A stretch of DNA of 64,000 nucleotides from Pedobacter sp. PLR (GTDB lineage Bacteria > Bacteroidota > Bacteroidia > Sphingobacteriales > Sphingobacteriaceae): contig NZ_JAPIVQ010000002.1 in NCBI RefSeq assembly GCF_026239675.1, forward strand, positions 372,001 to 436,000, written 5' to 3'. This document shows, one piece after another, positions 23,850 through 32,412 of the stretch. Every line of letters starts with the position of its first letter. Position 1 is the stretch's first letter. The position numbers and the translations under genes were made by a program. The notes under the pieces are model-generated. The model searched no databases. It had not been told where the DNA came from and saw nothing but the letters and a program-made list of their open reading frames with translations.

Positions 23850-25265
23850 ATGAAGATAGAGCAGATATATACAGGTTGTTTAGCAGAGGCAGCCTATTAC
23901 ATAGAAAGTAATGGTGAAGCGGCAATTATTGATCCCCTACGCGAGATAGATCCCTATCTTAAACGTGCGGAGAAAGACAATGCAACCATAAAATATATTT
24001 TTGAAACTCATTTCCATGCGGATTTTGTATCAGGTCACGTAGACCTGGCAGAGAAATCAGGCGCGGAAATCGTTTACGGGCCAACGGCTCAGACGACTTT
24101 CAAATCGCTGATTGCTGAAGATGGTCAGCAATTCAAAATTGGCGCATTAACCATCACTACCTTGCATACGCCCGGTCATACACCGGAATCTACCACTTAT
24201 CTCTTAACAGATGAGCAGGGGAAAGCACATTGCATTTTTTCCGGTGATACTTTATTCATTGGTGATGTAGGTCGCCCGGATCTGGCGCAAAAAGGAGACC
24301 TGACCATGGAAGATATGGCAGCCACACTTTACGATTCTCTCCATCATAAAATTTTAACACTTCCTGATGACGTGTTGGTTTACCCTGCACATGGTGCCGG
24401 TTCTGCCTGCGGAAAGAACATGAGCAAGGAGACTTTCGATACTTTAGGGCATCAGAAAGAAGTAAACTATGCGCTTAAGGCGAAGTCAAAAGAACAATTT
24501 GTAAAAGAAGTAACGGAGGGTATTTTACCTCCACCTCAATATTTTGCTAAAAATGCCGCCATGAACAAACATGGTTATGAAAGTTTTGAAGAAGTTTGTG
24601 AGAAAGGATTGACACCTTTATCTCCTGACGAATTTGAAGCGATGGCAAACAGCACCGGCGCTTTGATCCTGGATACCAGAGATCCTCAGGTCTTCGCTAA
24701 AGGCTTTATTCCTTCTTCCGTGAACATCGGGTTAAATGGTCAGTTTGCCCCTTGGGTCGGCGCTTTAATCACCGATCTGAAACAACCTTTGCTATTGGTA
24801 TGTGAACAGGGAAAAGAAGAAGAAGCCATTACCCGTCTTTCCAGAGTGGGTTACGACAATACCATCGGTTTCTTAATGGATGGCATCAGCCTCTGGGCAG
24901 CCGCCGGAAAAGAACTGGATACCATTACTTCCATTTCTGCTGCGGAATTTGAAACAGTATTGAATAACAATGAAAATGTGCTTGCCCTGGATGTCAGAAA
25001 ACCGGGAGAGTATGAAGCCGAACACCTGGAACAAACCTTAACACGTCCTTTGGATTATATCAACGAATGGACCAATGAGATCGACCACAAAGAAACTTAT
25101 TATATTCATTGTGCCGGTGGTTACCGCTCTATGGTGGCCGCATCCATTCTTAAAGCCCGTGGGGTAGAAAATGTGATTGACATTGCCGGTGGTTATGGAG
25201 CCATCAAAAATACTGGATTGAAGCGTACTGATTTTGCCTGTCCTTCCAAAGGGATGAAAGCTTAA
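23850..25265 (+). CDS. persulfide-dioxygenase-like metallo-beta-lactamase fused to two rhodanese domains
   Basis: The first ~240 residues form a metallo-beta-lactamase domain of the ETHE1 type, whose members oxidise glutathione or bacillithiol persulfide to sulfite with iron. Ligand motifs are ETHFHADFVSGH (H54, H56, D58), TLHTPGHTPES and FSGDTLFIGDVGRPD. The usual HxHADH has Phe in place of the last His; the three ligands used for iron in ETHE1 are kept. Two rhodanese domains follow: one near 260-360 with C318 in VCEQGKEEE, and one near 370-465 with C421 in the clearly active-type loop CAGGYRS. The gene is 21 bases upstream of ypdA, which links it to bacillithiol. Substrate assignment is an inference. 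Confidence 0.86.
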   Translation: MKIEQIYTGCLAEAAYYIESNGEAAIIDPLREIDPYLKRAEKDNATIKYIFETHFHADFVSGHVDLAEKSGAEIVYGPTAQTTFKSLIAEDGQQFKIGALTITTLHTPGHTPESTTYLLTDEQGKAHCIFSGDTLFIGDVGRPDLAQKGDLTMEDMAATLYDSLHHKILTLPDDVLVYPAHGAGSACGKNMSKETFDTLGHQKEVNYALKAKSKEQFVKEVTEGILPPPQYFAKNAAMNKHGYESFEEVCEKGLTPLSPDEFEAMANSTGALILDTRDPQVFAKGFIPSSVNIGLNGQFAPWVGALITDLKQPLLLVCEQGKEEEAITRLSRVGYDNTIGFLMDGISLWAAAGKELDTITSISAAEFETVLNNNENVLALDVRKPGEYEAEHLEQTLTRPLDYINEWTNEIDHKETYYIHCAGGYRSMVAASILKARGVENVIDIAGGYGAIKNTGLKRTDFACPSKGMKA

Positions 25266-25286
25266 TCATTAACCTAAAAGGATAAA

Positions 25287-26249
25287 ATGAACAATTACGA
25301 TGTACTGATTATTGGTGCCGGCCCGATTGGGATGGCCTGTGCGATTGAAGCTAAAAAAGCCGGACTGACTTATGTCATCGTAGAAAAAGGGGCATTGGTG
25401 AATAGCCTGTTCAATTATCCGGTGTTCATGACTTTCTTTTCTACTTCCCAGCGATTAGAAATAGGGGATGTTCCTTTTGTGAGCATTAATCCTAAACCCA
25501 ACCGTAATGAAGCCGTAGAATATTACAGGAGAGTCAAAGAAAAGTTTTCTTTAAATATCCGTCTTTTTGAAGAGGTACAGAAGGTAGAGAAAGGAGCAGA
25601 TGGTATTTTTCAGGTCGGCACTTCTAAAACAAATTATCAAGCGAGAAAAGTGATCGTCGCTACGGGATTCTATGACATTCCACTAATGATGGATATCCCG
25701 GGAGAAGCGCTGCCAAAAGTAACCCATTACTATAAAGATCCGCATTTGTATGCTTTTCAAAATGTGGTGGTGATCGGAGCAAATAATTCGGGCATCGATG
25801 CGGCATTGGAAACTTACCGTAAAGGGGCAAATGTAACGCTGGTAATCCGTAGTGGAGAAATTGGTTCTTATGTGAAATACTGGGTACGCCCGGATATTGA
25901 AAACAGGATCAAAGAAGGAGCAATCACCGCTCATTTCCATTCTGAAGTGACAGCGATTAGCGAAGGAAAAGTGAAAATAAAAACCCCTGAAGGGGAGCAC
26001 ACCATAGACAATGATTTTGTGATTGCCATGACCGGTTACCATCCTGATTTTACCATGCTGAAAAACTTAGGCGTTGAAATGGGGGATGGCACACAGCCTT
26101 TCTATAATGAAGAAACCATGGAAAGCAATCTGCCAGGCTTATACCTGGCAGGAGTAGTATGTGGTGGGATGGACACCCATAAATGGTATATCGAAAACAG
26201 CAGGGTGCATGCCGAACAAATCTTTGCACACATTGCCCTAACAGGTTAA
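25287..26249 (+). CDS. ypdA: YpdA-family bacillithiol disulfide reductase
   Basis: YpdA (Bdr) is an NADPH-dependent flavoprotein that reduces oxidised bacillithiol. The 320 residues have the FAD motif IIGAGPIGMACAIEAKKAG at the N-terminus, the family segment NSLFNYPVFMTFFSTSQRLEIGD, the NADPH motif VVVIGANNSGIDAALE near 160 and the second FAD motif FVIAMTGYHPDF. There is no CxxC redox pair, unlike thioredoxin reductase, as expected for YpdA. It is co-transcribed with the persulfide-dioxygenase-like gene and complements bshA and ytxJ elsewhere in the window. Confidence 0.92.
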   Translation: MNNYDVLIIGAGPIGMACAIEAKKAGLTYVIVEKGALVNSLFNYPVFMTFFSTSQRLEIGDVPFVSINPKPNRNEAVEYYRRVKEKFSLNIRLFEEVQKVEKGADGIFQVGTSKTNYQARKVIVATGFYDIPLMMDIPGEALPKVTHYYKDPHLYAFQNVVVIGANNSGIDAALETYRKGANVTLVIRSGEIGSYVKYWVRPDIENRIKEGAITAHFHSEVTAISEGKVKIKTPEGEHTIDNDFVIAMTGYHPDFTMLKNLGVEMGDGTQPFYNEETMESNLPGLYLAGVVCGGMDTHKWYIENSRVHAEQIFAHIALTG

Positions 26250-26272
26250 GGCAGGTACAGCTTTTTAGGATT

Positions 26273-26310
26273 CCGCTGCCCAACCCTTTAAGGTTGTACA
26301 GCGGCTTTTT
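26273..26310 (+). terminator. terminator after ypdA
   Basis: CCGCTG (26273-26278) pairs with CAGCGG (26299-26304), with AACC/GGTT stacked inside, then CTTTTT. The stem overlaps the stop codon of the convergent hydrolase gene. Confidence 0.65.
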
Positions 26311-27307
26311 CCTGTACCGGAATCTTTAAGACCTGTTTTACAAAATCATCGATCGCCCCTAATACAGAGGGGATATCTTTAGAGGTGATGTAAGAACCTA
26401 AAACATGGTCTCCACCATTAGGAATCGCCTTTTTAACTTTCATAGCAGCCGGAGTTCCTAACTCGTCAAACATTTTCAATTCAGCAGAGACTCTTACGGT
26501 CTGATCCTGCTCCTTTTCATTTTTATAATAGTATAACAGCAAGGTTGGCTGCGTTACTTTTTCAAAAGTCTGTTTGGTCATCGTGGTTTCTACCAGTTCC
26601 TGTAGCTCCACTGCAGATTCCAGACGGTATTTCGTGTACCAGAATTTATCATATTTTGGACCATCACCGGAAACGACTCTTTCTTTACCACCAAAGGTTA
26701 AACGCGCAATCTGTAAGCCCCAGGGGTTGTTCAGCAAAAAGGCGAATTTATCCTTGATCTTTATATTCGGCGAGATCAGCATCAGGCTATATACATCTTT
26801 AGGATAGGTAGCAGCCAGTTTTAAAGCTAAAGTACCACCGGTAGAGGTACCTACCAGAATCACTTTCTTCCCTAATCTTTTTCCGATTTCTAAAGCTTGT
26901 TTGGCGCTTTCCCAGGCTCTGTCCGGCGTATAATACTCCATTGCAGAAACCGTGTCTATACCATGATCAGCAAGTCTGGCCAGGTATAAATTCGCATGAA
27001 TCTCTTTCGCCAGATGCGTATGAATAGGGTTTCCTTCTTCTTTAGAAGCGGTATAACCATGAAGATATACGACTGAATATTCCGATTGCTGCTTTAAAGC
27101 AGAGTCTGCCCATACAATTTCGGCCTCGTTACCGGGCTTAATCTTGTGTTTCGCCTCAATAGATTTCACATAATTTTCAAGCTGAGGTAGTTGCGGAACA
27201 ACGGGAAGCTGAGCACTATATTGTGGCTGTGTAGGTCTGGGACCCATAAAATATACCACGAGAGCGACTAAAATAACGGCGATAAGTACTTTGAATGTAT
27301 TTTTCAC
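26288..27307 (-). CDS. alpha/beta hydrolase with N-terminal membrane anchor
   Basis: The 339-residue protein has an N-terminal anchor (about 5-22, FKVLIAVILVALVVYFMG) and then an alpha/beta hydrolase fold. The oxyanion region is YLHGYTASKEEGNP, the nucleophile elbow LVGTSTGGTLAL holds the catalytic Ser, and GGDHVLGSY holds the likely catalytic His. It looks like the lysophospholipase/serine aminopeptidase clan, acting outside the cytoplasm, but the substrate is not evident. The gene is convergent with ypdA and stands alone. Confidence 0.82.
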   Translation of the reverse strand: MKNTFKVLIAVILVALVVYFMGPRPTQPQYSAQLPVVPQLPQLENYVKSIEAKHKIKPGNEAEIVWADSALKQQSEYSVVYLHGYTASKEEGNPIHTHLAKEIHANLYLARLADHGIDTVSAMEYYTPDRAWESAKQALEIGKRLGKKVILVGTSTGGTLALKLAATYPKDVYSLMLISPNIKIKDKFAFLLNNPWGLQIARLTFGGKERVVSGDGPKYDKFWYTKYRLESAVELQELVETTMTKQTFEKVTQPTLLLYYYKNEKEQDQTVRVSAELKMFDELGTPAAMKVKKAIPNGGDHVLGSYITSKDIPSVLGAIDDFVKQVLKIPVQEKAAVQP

Positions 27308-27350
27308 TTTAAACTTTTTACTAAAAGTACGCTTTTAAAGATATTTAATT

Positions 27351-27358
27351 TATGTTTG
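27351..27358 (+). promoter_or_regulatory. -7-like box of the polyprenyl synthetase gene
   Basis: TATGTTTG lies 21 bases before the ATG; the -33 element is not clear. Confidence 0.45.
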
Positions 27359-27379
27359 CACACATATTTTTTCACCTGA

Positions 27380-28351
27380 ATGCCGGGAATAAATCAGATA
27401 AAACTACCCATAGCCGCCGATATTGCTGCCTTTGAAGAGAAGTTCAAGGCCTCAATGCACAGTGACGCACCATTACTCGATAGGATTACCCATTATATTG
27501 TTAAAAGAAAGGGTAAACAAATCCGTCCGATGTTCGTCTTCTTTGCTGCAAAACTTTGCGGTGGAATCATTGAATCTACACATAGAGGTGCCGCTTTAGT
27601 GGAACTGCTACATACTGCAACCCTGGTTCATGATGATGTGGTAGACAATGCTTACGAACGCAGAGGTTTCTTTTCTATCAATGCGTTATGGAAAAACAAG
27701 ATTGCGGTTTTAGTAGGGGATTACCTGCTGGCCAAAGGATTGTTGCTTTCTGTCAATAACGGCGAATTCCGCTTGTTGCAAATCGTTTCTGAAGCGGTAA
27801 AGCAAATGAGTGAAGGAGAGTTGCTGCAAATTGAAAAGGTACGTAAGATGGATATCTCTGAAGAACTATACTTCGATGTGATCCGTCAGAAAACTGCTTC
27901 TTTAATTGCTTCCTGCTGCGCCTGCGGTGCTGCTTCGGCAGGTGCCGATGAAGAAACCGTTGAGAAAATGAGGTTATTCGGCGAAAAGGTAGGCATCGCC
28001 TTCCAGATTAAAGATGATACTTTTGACTTTGGTACTGATGACGTTGGGAAACCATTAGGCATCGATATTAAAGAGAAAAAAGTGACCCTTCCTTTGATCT
28101 ATGCCCTGAACCGTTCCGAGAAAGCAGAGAAAAAGAAAATGATCAGTCTGGTGAAAAATCATCAGGATGATCCCGCTAAAATCCAGCAAATCATCGATTT
28201 TGTGAATGCCAAAGAAGGGGTTCGCTATGCGCATGAAAAGATGGTGCAGTATCAGCAGGAAGCTTTCGATATTCTCTATACTTTCGAACCTGGTGAAGCC
28301 AGAACAGGCCTGGAACAATTGGTACGCTATACAACAGAACGTAAGAAATAA
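27380..28351 (+). CDS. trans-isoprenyl diphosphate synthase (polyprenyl synthetase)
   Basis: This 323-residue all-helical enzyme extends allylic diphosphates with isopentenyl diphosphate; in Bacteroidota the long-chain product forms the side chain of menaquinone. The first Asp-rich motif is LVHDDVVDNA and the second is FQIKDDTFDFG. KRKGKQIRPMFVFFAA, GDYLLAKG and RQKTASLIASCCACGA are further family landmarks. Small residues upstream of the first DDxxD favour a long chain, as in octaprenyl/heptaprenyl synthases (IspB/HepT), but chain length cannot be fixed from sequence by eye. Confidence 0.92.
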   Translation: MPGINQIKLPIAADIAAFEEKFKASMHSDAPLLDRITHYIVKRKGKQIRPMFVFFAAKLCGGIIESTHRGAALVELLHTATLVHDDVVDNAYERRGFFSINALWKNKIAVLVGDYLLAKGLLLSVNNGEFRLLQIVSEAVKQMSEGELLQIEKVRKMDISEELYFDVIRQKTASLIASCCACGAASAGADEETVEKMRLFGEKVGIAFQIKDDTFDFGTDDVGKPLGIDIKEKKVTLPLIYALNRSEKAEKKKMISLVKNHQDDPAKIQQIIDFVNAKEGVRYAHEKMVQYQQEAFDILYTFEPGEARTGLEQLVRYTTERKK

Positions 28352-28439
28352 TTACCATCATAGATTTGTTGCACAATAAAATGGCCCACAGGTAGAACTG
28401 TAGGGGCAAAATCCTTATTTTCAATAAAAATTCCCTTTT

Positions 28440-29927
28440 ATGAAAGCTTTTTTTAGTTTATTGATTTGTGGTATCTCCCTTTCTGCGGTAGCACAGACCA
28501 CCGTACAAACGCAGATACAGTCGCAAAGACCGGTTCAGGATGATTTTGCTCCTGTTTTTAAGAAAATCAATGCGGAAGTGCAAGCCAATTCCAAAGCCTA
28601 TGATAACCTGAAATTTGCAACCGAAAATATTGGTCACCGGTTAACAGGTTCTGAAAATGGAGCGAAGGCAGAAGCTTATGCCTATCAATTGCTGAAGTCT
28701 TACGGTTATGACGTAAAGTATCTGCCTTTTGAGGTGGAAAGCTGGAGCCGGCTGACTAATGAGACTAAAATCGGGGATTCGGAAAGTCAATTGAAAAAGG
28801 TAAACTCGGTTACCCTGGCGCATTCGCCGGTAAAAGCAAGTGTAATGGCTGAGCTGGTAGATTTAGGGAACGGTTTAGAAGCAGATTACATAAAGGACGG
28901 AGGAAAGGTGAAAGGGAAAATCGCATTGGTCTATCTGGGCATCCTTCCGGGTTCTCCGGACAAAACACCTTATTTACACCGTTCAGAAAAGGCAGCAATT
29001 GCGATTCAGCATGGTGCCAGTGGGATAATCCTTATCAATGGGGTAAAAGGCGGCGTACTGCTCACCGGAACTGCCTCGGTAACGGGAAAACTGATTAGCA
29101 TCCCGGCACTTTGTATCGGTCTGGAGGATGGAATGGCCTTGAAGGAGCGCCTTAAAGATAAAAAACAATACGCAAGTTTAAATATGACCAATTTCTCGGG
29201 ACCGATTAAAGCGAGAAATGTGATTGCAACGCTTAAGGGCACAACCTTACCGGAAGAGAAAATTGTTGTGGGTGGCCACCTGGATAGCTGGGATCTGGCA
29301 ACGGGTGCCATCGACAATGGGATCGGTTCTTTTGCCATCATCGATATGGCGCGTACGTTCAAAAAGCTAAACTTAAAAACAGCGCGTACCCTGGAATTTG
29401 TCTTGTTTATGGGCGAAGAACAGGGTCTACTGGGTTCAAAAGCTTATGTTGCTGTAGAACAAATGAGAAGTACACTGGATAGAGTCCGCTTTATGCTGAA
29501 CTATGATATGGCCAATAATCCTAAGGGTTTTTCTAGCAGCAGGAAGGAAATGAAAGATTTATTTACCGCCTGGGGTGGTCAGATCAATCAGCTGGATACC
29601 GGTTTCAAAAATATATTTTCTTCAGGAGCTGGCTTGCACAGTGATCACCAGCCTTTCTTATTGGAAGGGATTCCAACAGGTGGGGGCGCAGGGGAGGAAT
29701 TACCAAATAATTCTGGTCCTTTTTACCATTCTGACGGGGATGTATTTGCACTAGTTGATGATCAGGAATTGAGAAATACAGTAAGGTTTAGCGCCATGCT
29801 GGCCTATGCTTTAGCGAATACTCCAATTATTCCGGTCAGTAAGCAATCGGACGAGGTATTGAAAAAGTTCCTGCAAGACAATGATCTGGAATTACCTTTG
29901 AAGCTTGCCGGCGAATGGAGGTGGTAA
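28440..29927 (+). CDS. exported M28-family zinc metallopeptidase with PA domain
   Basis: The 495-residue product has a signal peptide (MKAFFSLLICGISLSAVAQ) and resembles carboxypeptidase Q/aminopeptidases of family M28. A protease-associated insert lies at about 115-235 (KGKIALVYLGILPG, AAIAIQHGASGIILING). The two-zinc site is visible: GGHLDSWD (His, Asp), GAIDNGIG (bridging Asp), MGEEQGLLGS (catalytic Glu and ligand Glu), YDMAN (Asp) and LHSDHQPF (His). It should trim peptides in the periplasm or outside. The 88 bases upstream show no clear promoter. Confidence 0.9.
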   Translation: MKAFFSLLICGISLSAVAQTTVQTQIQSQRPVQDDFAPVFKKINAEVQANSKAYDNLKFATENIGHRLTGSENGAKAEAYAYQLLKSYGYDVKYLPFEVESWSRLTNETKIGDSESQLKKVNSVTLAHSPVKASVMAELVDLGNGLEADYIKDGGKVKGKIALVYLGILPGSPDKTPYLHRSEKAAIAIQHGASGIILINGVKGGVLLTGTASVTGKLISIPALCIGLEDGMALKERLKDKKQYASLNMTNFSGPIKARNVIATLKGTTLPEEKIVVGGHLDSWDLATGAIDNGIGSFAIIDMARTFKKLNLKTARTLEFVLFMGEEQGLLGSKAYVAVEQMRSTLDRVRFMLNYDMANNPKGFSSSRKEMKDLFTAWGGQINQLDTGFKNIFSSGAGLHSDHQPFLLEGIPTGGGAGEELPNNSGPFYHSDGDVFALVDDQELRNTVRFSAMLAYALANTPIIPVSKQSDEVLKKFLQDNDLELPLKLAGEWRW

Positions 29928-29930
29928 AAT

Positions 29931-30014
29931 TCAAAGCGCTGAATTCCTTGAATTGGGAGTCCAGCGCTTTGATGTGATTAGCTTGATTTTGAAAACAGGT
30001 TGTTTTCCTGTTTT
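29931..30014. terminator. two hairpins between the M28 peptidase gene and creD
   Basis: TCAAAGCGCTG (29931-29941) pairs with CAGCGCTTTGA (29962-29972). A second stem AAAACAGG/CCTGTTTT (29992-29999, 30007-30014) touches the creD stop codon and is T-rich on both strands. Together they can separate the two convergent genes. Confidence 0.65.
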
Positions 30015-31387
30015 TATGGTGTAGAGATCGGTTCTGCTGGTTTATTCCAGTTGATTTTTACAGAGAAATACATCAGACAGGCCACAGTAATGAACAGGCC
30101 AATGCTGCCGAACAGTAATGCAAGGTCTTGCAGCTGGATAATCACATAAATGAAACTATAAAATATACTCAGGATAATGGCGAAAACCATTGCCGCTTTT
30201 TTATTCCGTAGAAAGGCACCGATAAAGGTACTCACCAGGATCACTGTAGCGACAGAGGCTATAAAATAGGCAATGGCAAATCCAACCTGCTCGGTAAAGG
30301 ACAGCAGCAGGGTATAGTAAATGATCATGGCTGCGCCAATCAGCACATATTGAAGCAGGTTTACTTTTACTTTATTCAGTAACTCGATAAAGAAAAGAGA
30401 GATAAAGCTCAGTAAAATGATGAGGATGGCATATTTTGCTGAGCGCATCGTTTTCTGATACTGATCTACCGGTAGCAGAAATTTAACTCCAAATGTAGCT
30501 TTGACTTTATTTTGTGGCGTCAGTACTTGCTGTCCGCTTATCCATTGCTGTGGAAAGGGTCTGTTGAAATTAGACATCTTCCAGGTACTTCCGAATTTTT
30601 TTTCGGTAATGGTTCTGTTTTCCGGAAGAAAGGCACCCGTGAAACTTGGATTGTTCCAGTCGCCGTTTACTTTGATGGTGCTGTTCTTACCGAGATGAAG
30701 GAAATTCAAGGCCTCACTGCCCCTTAGTTCTAACTCATAATTGAATTGGATGGCGGAATTTTTTAGCACTGCAAGATCGACTTGTACGCCCAGGTTATTG
30801 GCGAATAGGTTTTCTGCTGCAAAATCCGGCTCTGCAGTATACGGTTGTCCTTCAATTTTAATGATAGGGGTATTTTTTAAGCCTTTAAAATCACTGATTC
30901 CGGCCACTATTTTTGCTTTGTCCCAAAGGATAAGCGCTGGATTAATACCCGATTTTTTCAATTCCAAGGCACTGAATTTACCGTTTAAACGAATTTTTGC
31001 ATGATACACTACGGCATCAAATATTCCACGGTGTAGAATTTCGGGTTTCACTTCACTTTGTATGTCCAGGGTTTCAGGAAGCAGGTATATGGTAGAAAGA
31101 CTTTCTTTCATCATTTGTTTGCCGTTAACATCTGTGGCCTTGATCCATGTTTTGTAAGGAAGTTGCAGAATCGGACTCTCTATCAGCTGCGGACCTGACC
31201 ATTTCTCGGAGATTTCCTTGATGGCATCATCTTGCCGGCCCTGGCGTTCCTCTATCAGGAATTGTATCCAGGTGGAGGGGATGAGCAGGAGCAGTGTCAG
31301 CACCGCGATTAGAAATAATTTAGCGCCCACGGATTCCTGAAGTTGTTGGAACAGTGGTTTTTCTTTTGGGGATTGAATTGTTTCCAT
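30014..31387 (-). CDS. creD: cell envelope integrity protein CreD
   Basis: CreD is an inner-membrane protein known from the CreBC regulon of Enterobacteria; its loss there changes colicin and beta-lactam tolerance, and its biochemical role is unknown. The 457 residues show the family plan: a first helix near 25-45 (LFLIAVLTLLLLIPSTWIQFLIEERQ, with the conserved ERxxR region after it), a large periplasmic domain (IQSEVKPEILHRGIFDAVVYHA, NGDWNNPSFTGAFLPENRTI) and four or five C-terminal helices. The 19-bp palindrome at 31405-31423 lies 18 bases before the ATG and recurs before the operon just upstream, so creD is probably controlled by the winged-helix protein encoded next to it. Confidence 0.93.
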   Translation of the reverse strand: METIQSPKEKPLFQQLQESVGAKLFLIAVLTLLLLIPSTWIQFLIEERQGRQDDAIKEISEKWSGPQLIESPILQLPYKTWIKATDVNGKQMMKESLSTIYLLPETLDIQSEVKPEILHRGIFDAVVYHAKIRLNGKFSALELKKSGINPALILWDKAKIVAGISDFKGLKNTPIIKIEGQPYTAEPDFAAENLFANNLGVQVDLAVLKNSAIQFNYELELRGSEALNFLHLGKNSTIKVNGDWNNPSFTGAFLPENRTITEKKFGSTWKMSNFNRPFPQQWISGQQVLTPQNKVKATFGVKFLLPVDQYQKTMRSAKYAILIILLSFISLFFIELLNKVKVNLLQYVLIGAAMIIYYTLLLSFTEQVGFAIAYFIASVATVILVSTFIGAFLRNKKAAMVFAIILSIFYSFIYVIIQLQDLALLFGSIGLFITVACLMYFSVKINWNKPAEPISTP

Positions 31388-31404
31388 GGTTTTGTATTTA
31401 AAAG

Positions 31405-31423
31405 TACTTTGTGTTCCAAAGTA
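31405..31423. promoter_or_regulatory. palindromic operator before creD
   Basis: TACTTTG-N5-CAAAGTA (spacer TGTTC), 18-36 bases upstream of the creD ATG. The same two half-sites with the same spacing occur at 32364-32382. Confidence 0.72.
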
Positions 31424-31438
31424 GATAGGTAAAAAAAA

Positions 31439-31741
31439 TTAAGCTTTCTGTAGTTTGATTAAATTTTCGAGGGATTCCAGGTGTTTCAGGAATGCGGTTC
31501 TTCCTTGTTCCGAAGCGGCGTAACTGGTGTTTGGTTTCCTCCCGAGGAAAGATTTATAGACGTTTATATAGGCTTCTTTTTCCAGGGCTTTAAGGTGGGA
31601 GGCCAGGTTGCCATCAGTCACCTCCAGCAATTCTTTCAGGGAATTGAAGTCGTAACTATCATTGGCCACCAGAATGCTCATGATCTGTAAGCGAACCCGG
31701 TTTTCAAAGGCTTTATCGAAATTTGCTAATGTGGTTTTCAC
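31439..31741 (-). CDS. winged-helix transcriptional regulator
   Basis: A 100-residue protein with a single winged helix-turn-helix domain: ENRVRLQIMSILVANDSYDFNSLKELLEVTDGNLASHLKALE in outline, where helix 3 (TDGNLASHLKALEKEAYI) would read DNA, followed by a wing (KSFLGRKPNTSYAASEQGR). This is the compact MarR/ArsR-like type with no ligand domain. It starts with GTG at 31741, which overlaps the stop of the membrane-protein gene by 4 bases (GTGA), so translation is coupled. It is the obvious candidate to bind the twin palindromes at 31405 and 32364. Confidence 0.88.
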   Translation of the reverse strand: MKTTLANFDKAFENRVRLQIMSILVANDSYDFNSLKELLEVTDGNLASHLKALEKEAYINVYKSFLGRKPNTSYAASEQGRTAFLKHLESLENLIKLQKA

Positions 31742-32358
31742 TTGTCGTATTTAAAATGCATGATCGTACCGTAAATGATGTGGAGTAATCCGAAACCAAT
31801 TGTCCAGAAAAACAGGCCATATCCAGGTAGTAAGGCGGCAAATATACCTAGAATCAGCTCCATTAAGCCTAACCATTTCACATCTTCAAATGTATAGTTG
31901 CTGGCGCCAACAAGCGCAAGGCCGTAAAATATCAGACAGGCAGGGGCGATTACGCCATAGTATCCCCTAAAAAAGAGAATCAGAATCAGGCAGCCGCCGG
32001 TAAGCAAAGGGACCAACATGCTGAACAGTAGTTTTTTGCTGATTGGGTTCCATACTTTCTGGTTATTTTTGCTGGCTTTTCTGAGGGTGAGTGAAATTCC
32101 GGTACCAATGGAAAGTACCAATACCGCTAAGGCAATGAAAAATAAGTTCAGGAACACCCCTTCTTCATTTACAAAATGTTCGCGGAAATCCATGTTCGTG
32201 CTTTGACCGTACACCATTGAGTAGGCAATACCTGCACCGATCAAGGCATAAACTCCCGCCATAATTCCAGATAACCCGCTTAAGGAGATGAATTTTGCAG
32301 AACGTTCCATCAGATTTCTGATGGAATGGAGTTCGGAATAGATTTCTTGCTTTTCCAT
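31738..32358 (-). CDS. multi-pass membrane protein, unknown function
   Basis: I do not recognise a function for this 206-residue protein. After a short amphipathic start (QEIYSELHSIRNLMERSAKFISL) it has about six hydrophobic segments (for example GLSGIMAGVYALIGAGIAYSMVYG, GVFLNLFFIALAVLVLSIGTGI, LLFSMLVPLLTGGCLILILFF, GVIAPACLIFYGLALVGASNY, LGLMELILGIFAALLPGYGLF). It is the first gene of a two-gene operon with the winged-helix regulator and is preceded by the same palindrome as creD. It may sense membrane state and work with CreD; that is an inference from shared control only. Confidence 0.75.
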   Translation of the reverse strand: MEKQEIYSELHSIRNLMERSAKFISLSGLSGIMAGVYALIGAGIAYSMVYGQSTNMDFREHFVNEEGVFLNLFFIALAVLVLSIGTGISLTLRKASKNNQKVWNPISKKLLFSMLVPLLTGGCLILILFFRGYYGVIAPACLIFYGLALVGASNYTFEDVKWLGLMELILGIFAALLPGYGLFFWTIGFGLLHIIYGTIMHFKYDK

Positions 32359-32363
32359 AAAAG

Positions 32364-32382
32364 TACTTTGTACTACAAAGTA
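32364..32382. promoter_or_regulatory. palindromic operator before the regulator operon
   Basis: TACTTTG-N5-CAAAGTA (spacer TACTA), 6-24 bases upstream of the ATG at 32358. It is the second copy of the creD operator and would give the regulator control over its own synthesis. Confidence 0.72.
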
Positions 32383-32412
32383 AAGTATTAATTATGGAAT
32401 CTGCAATAGGGC

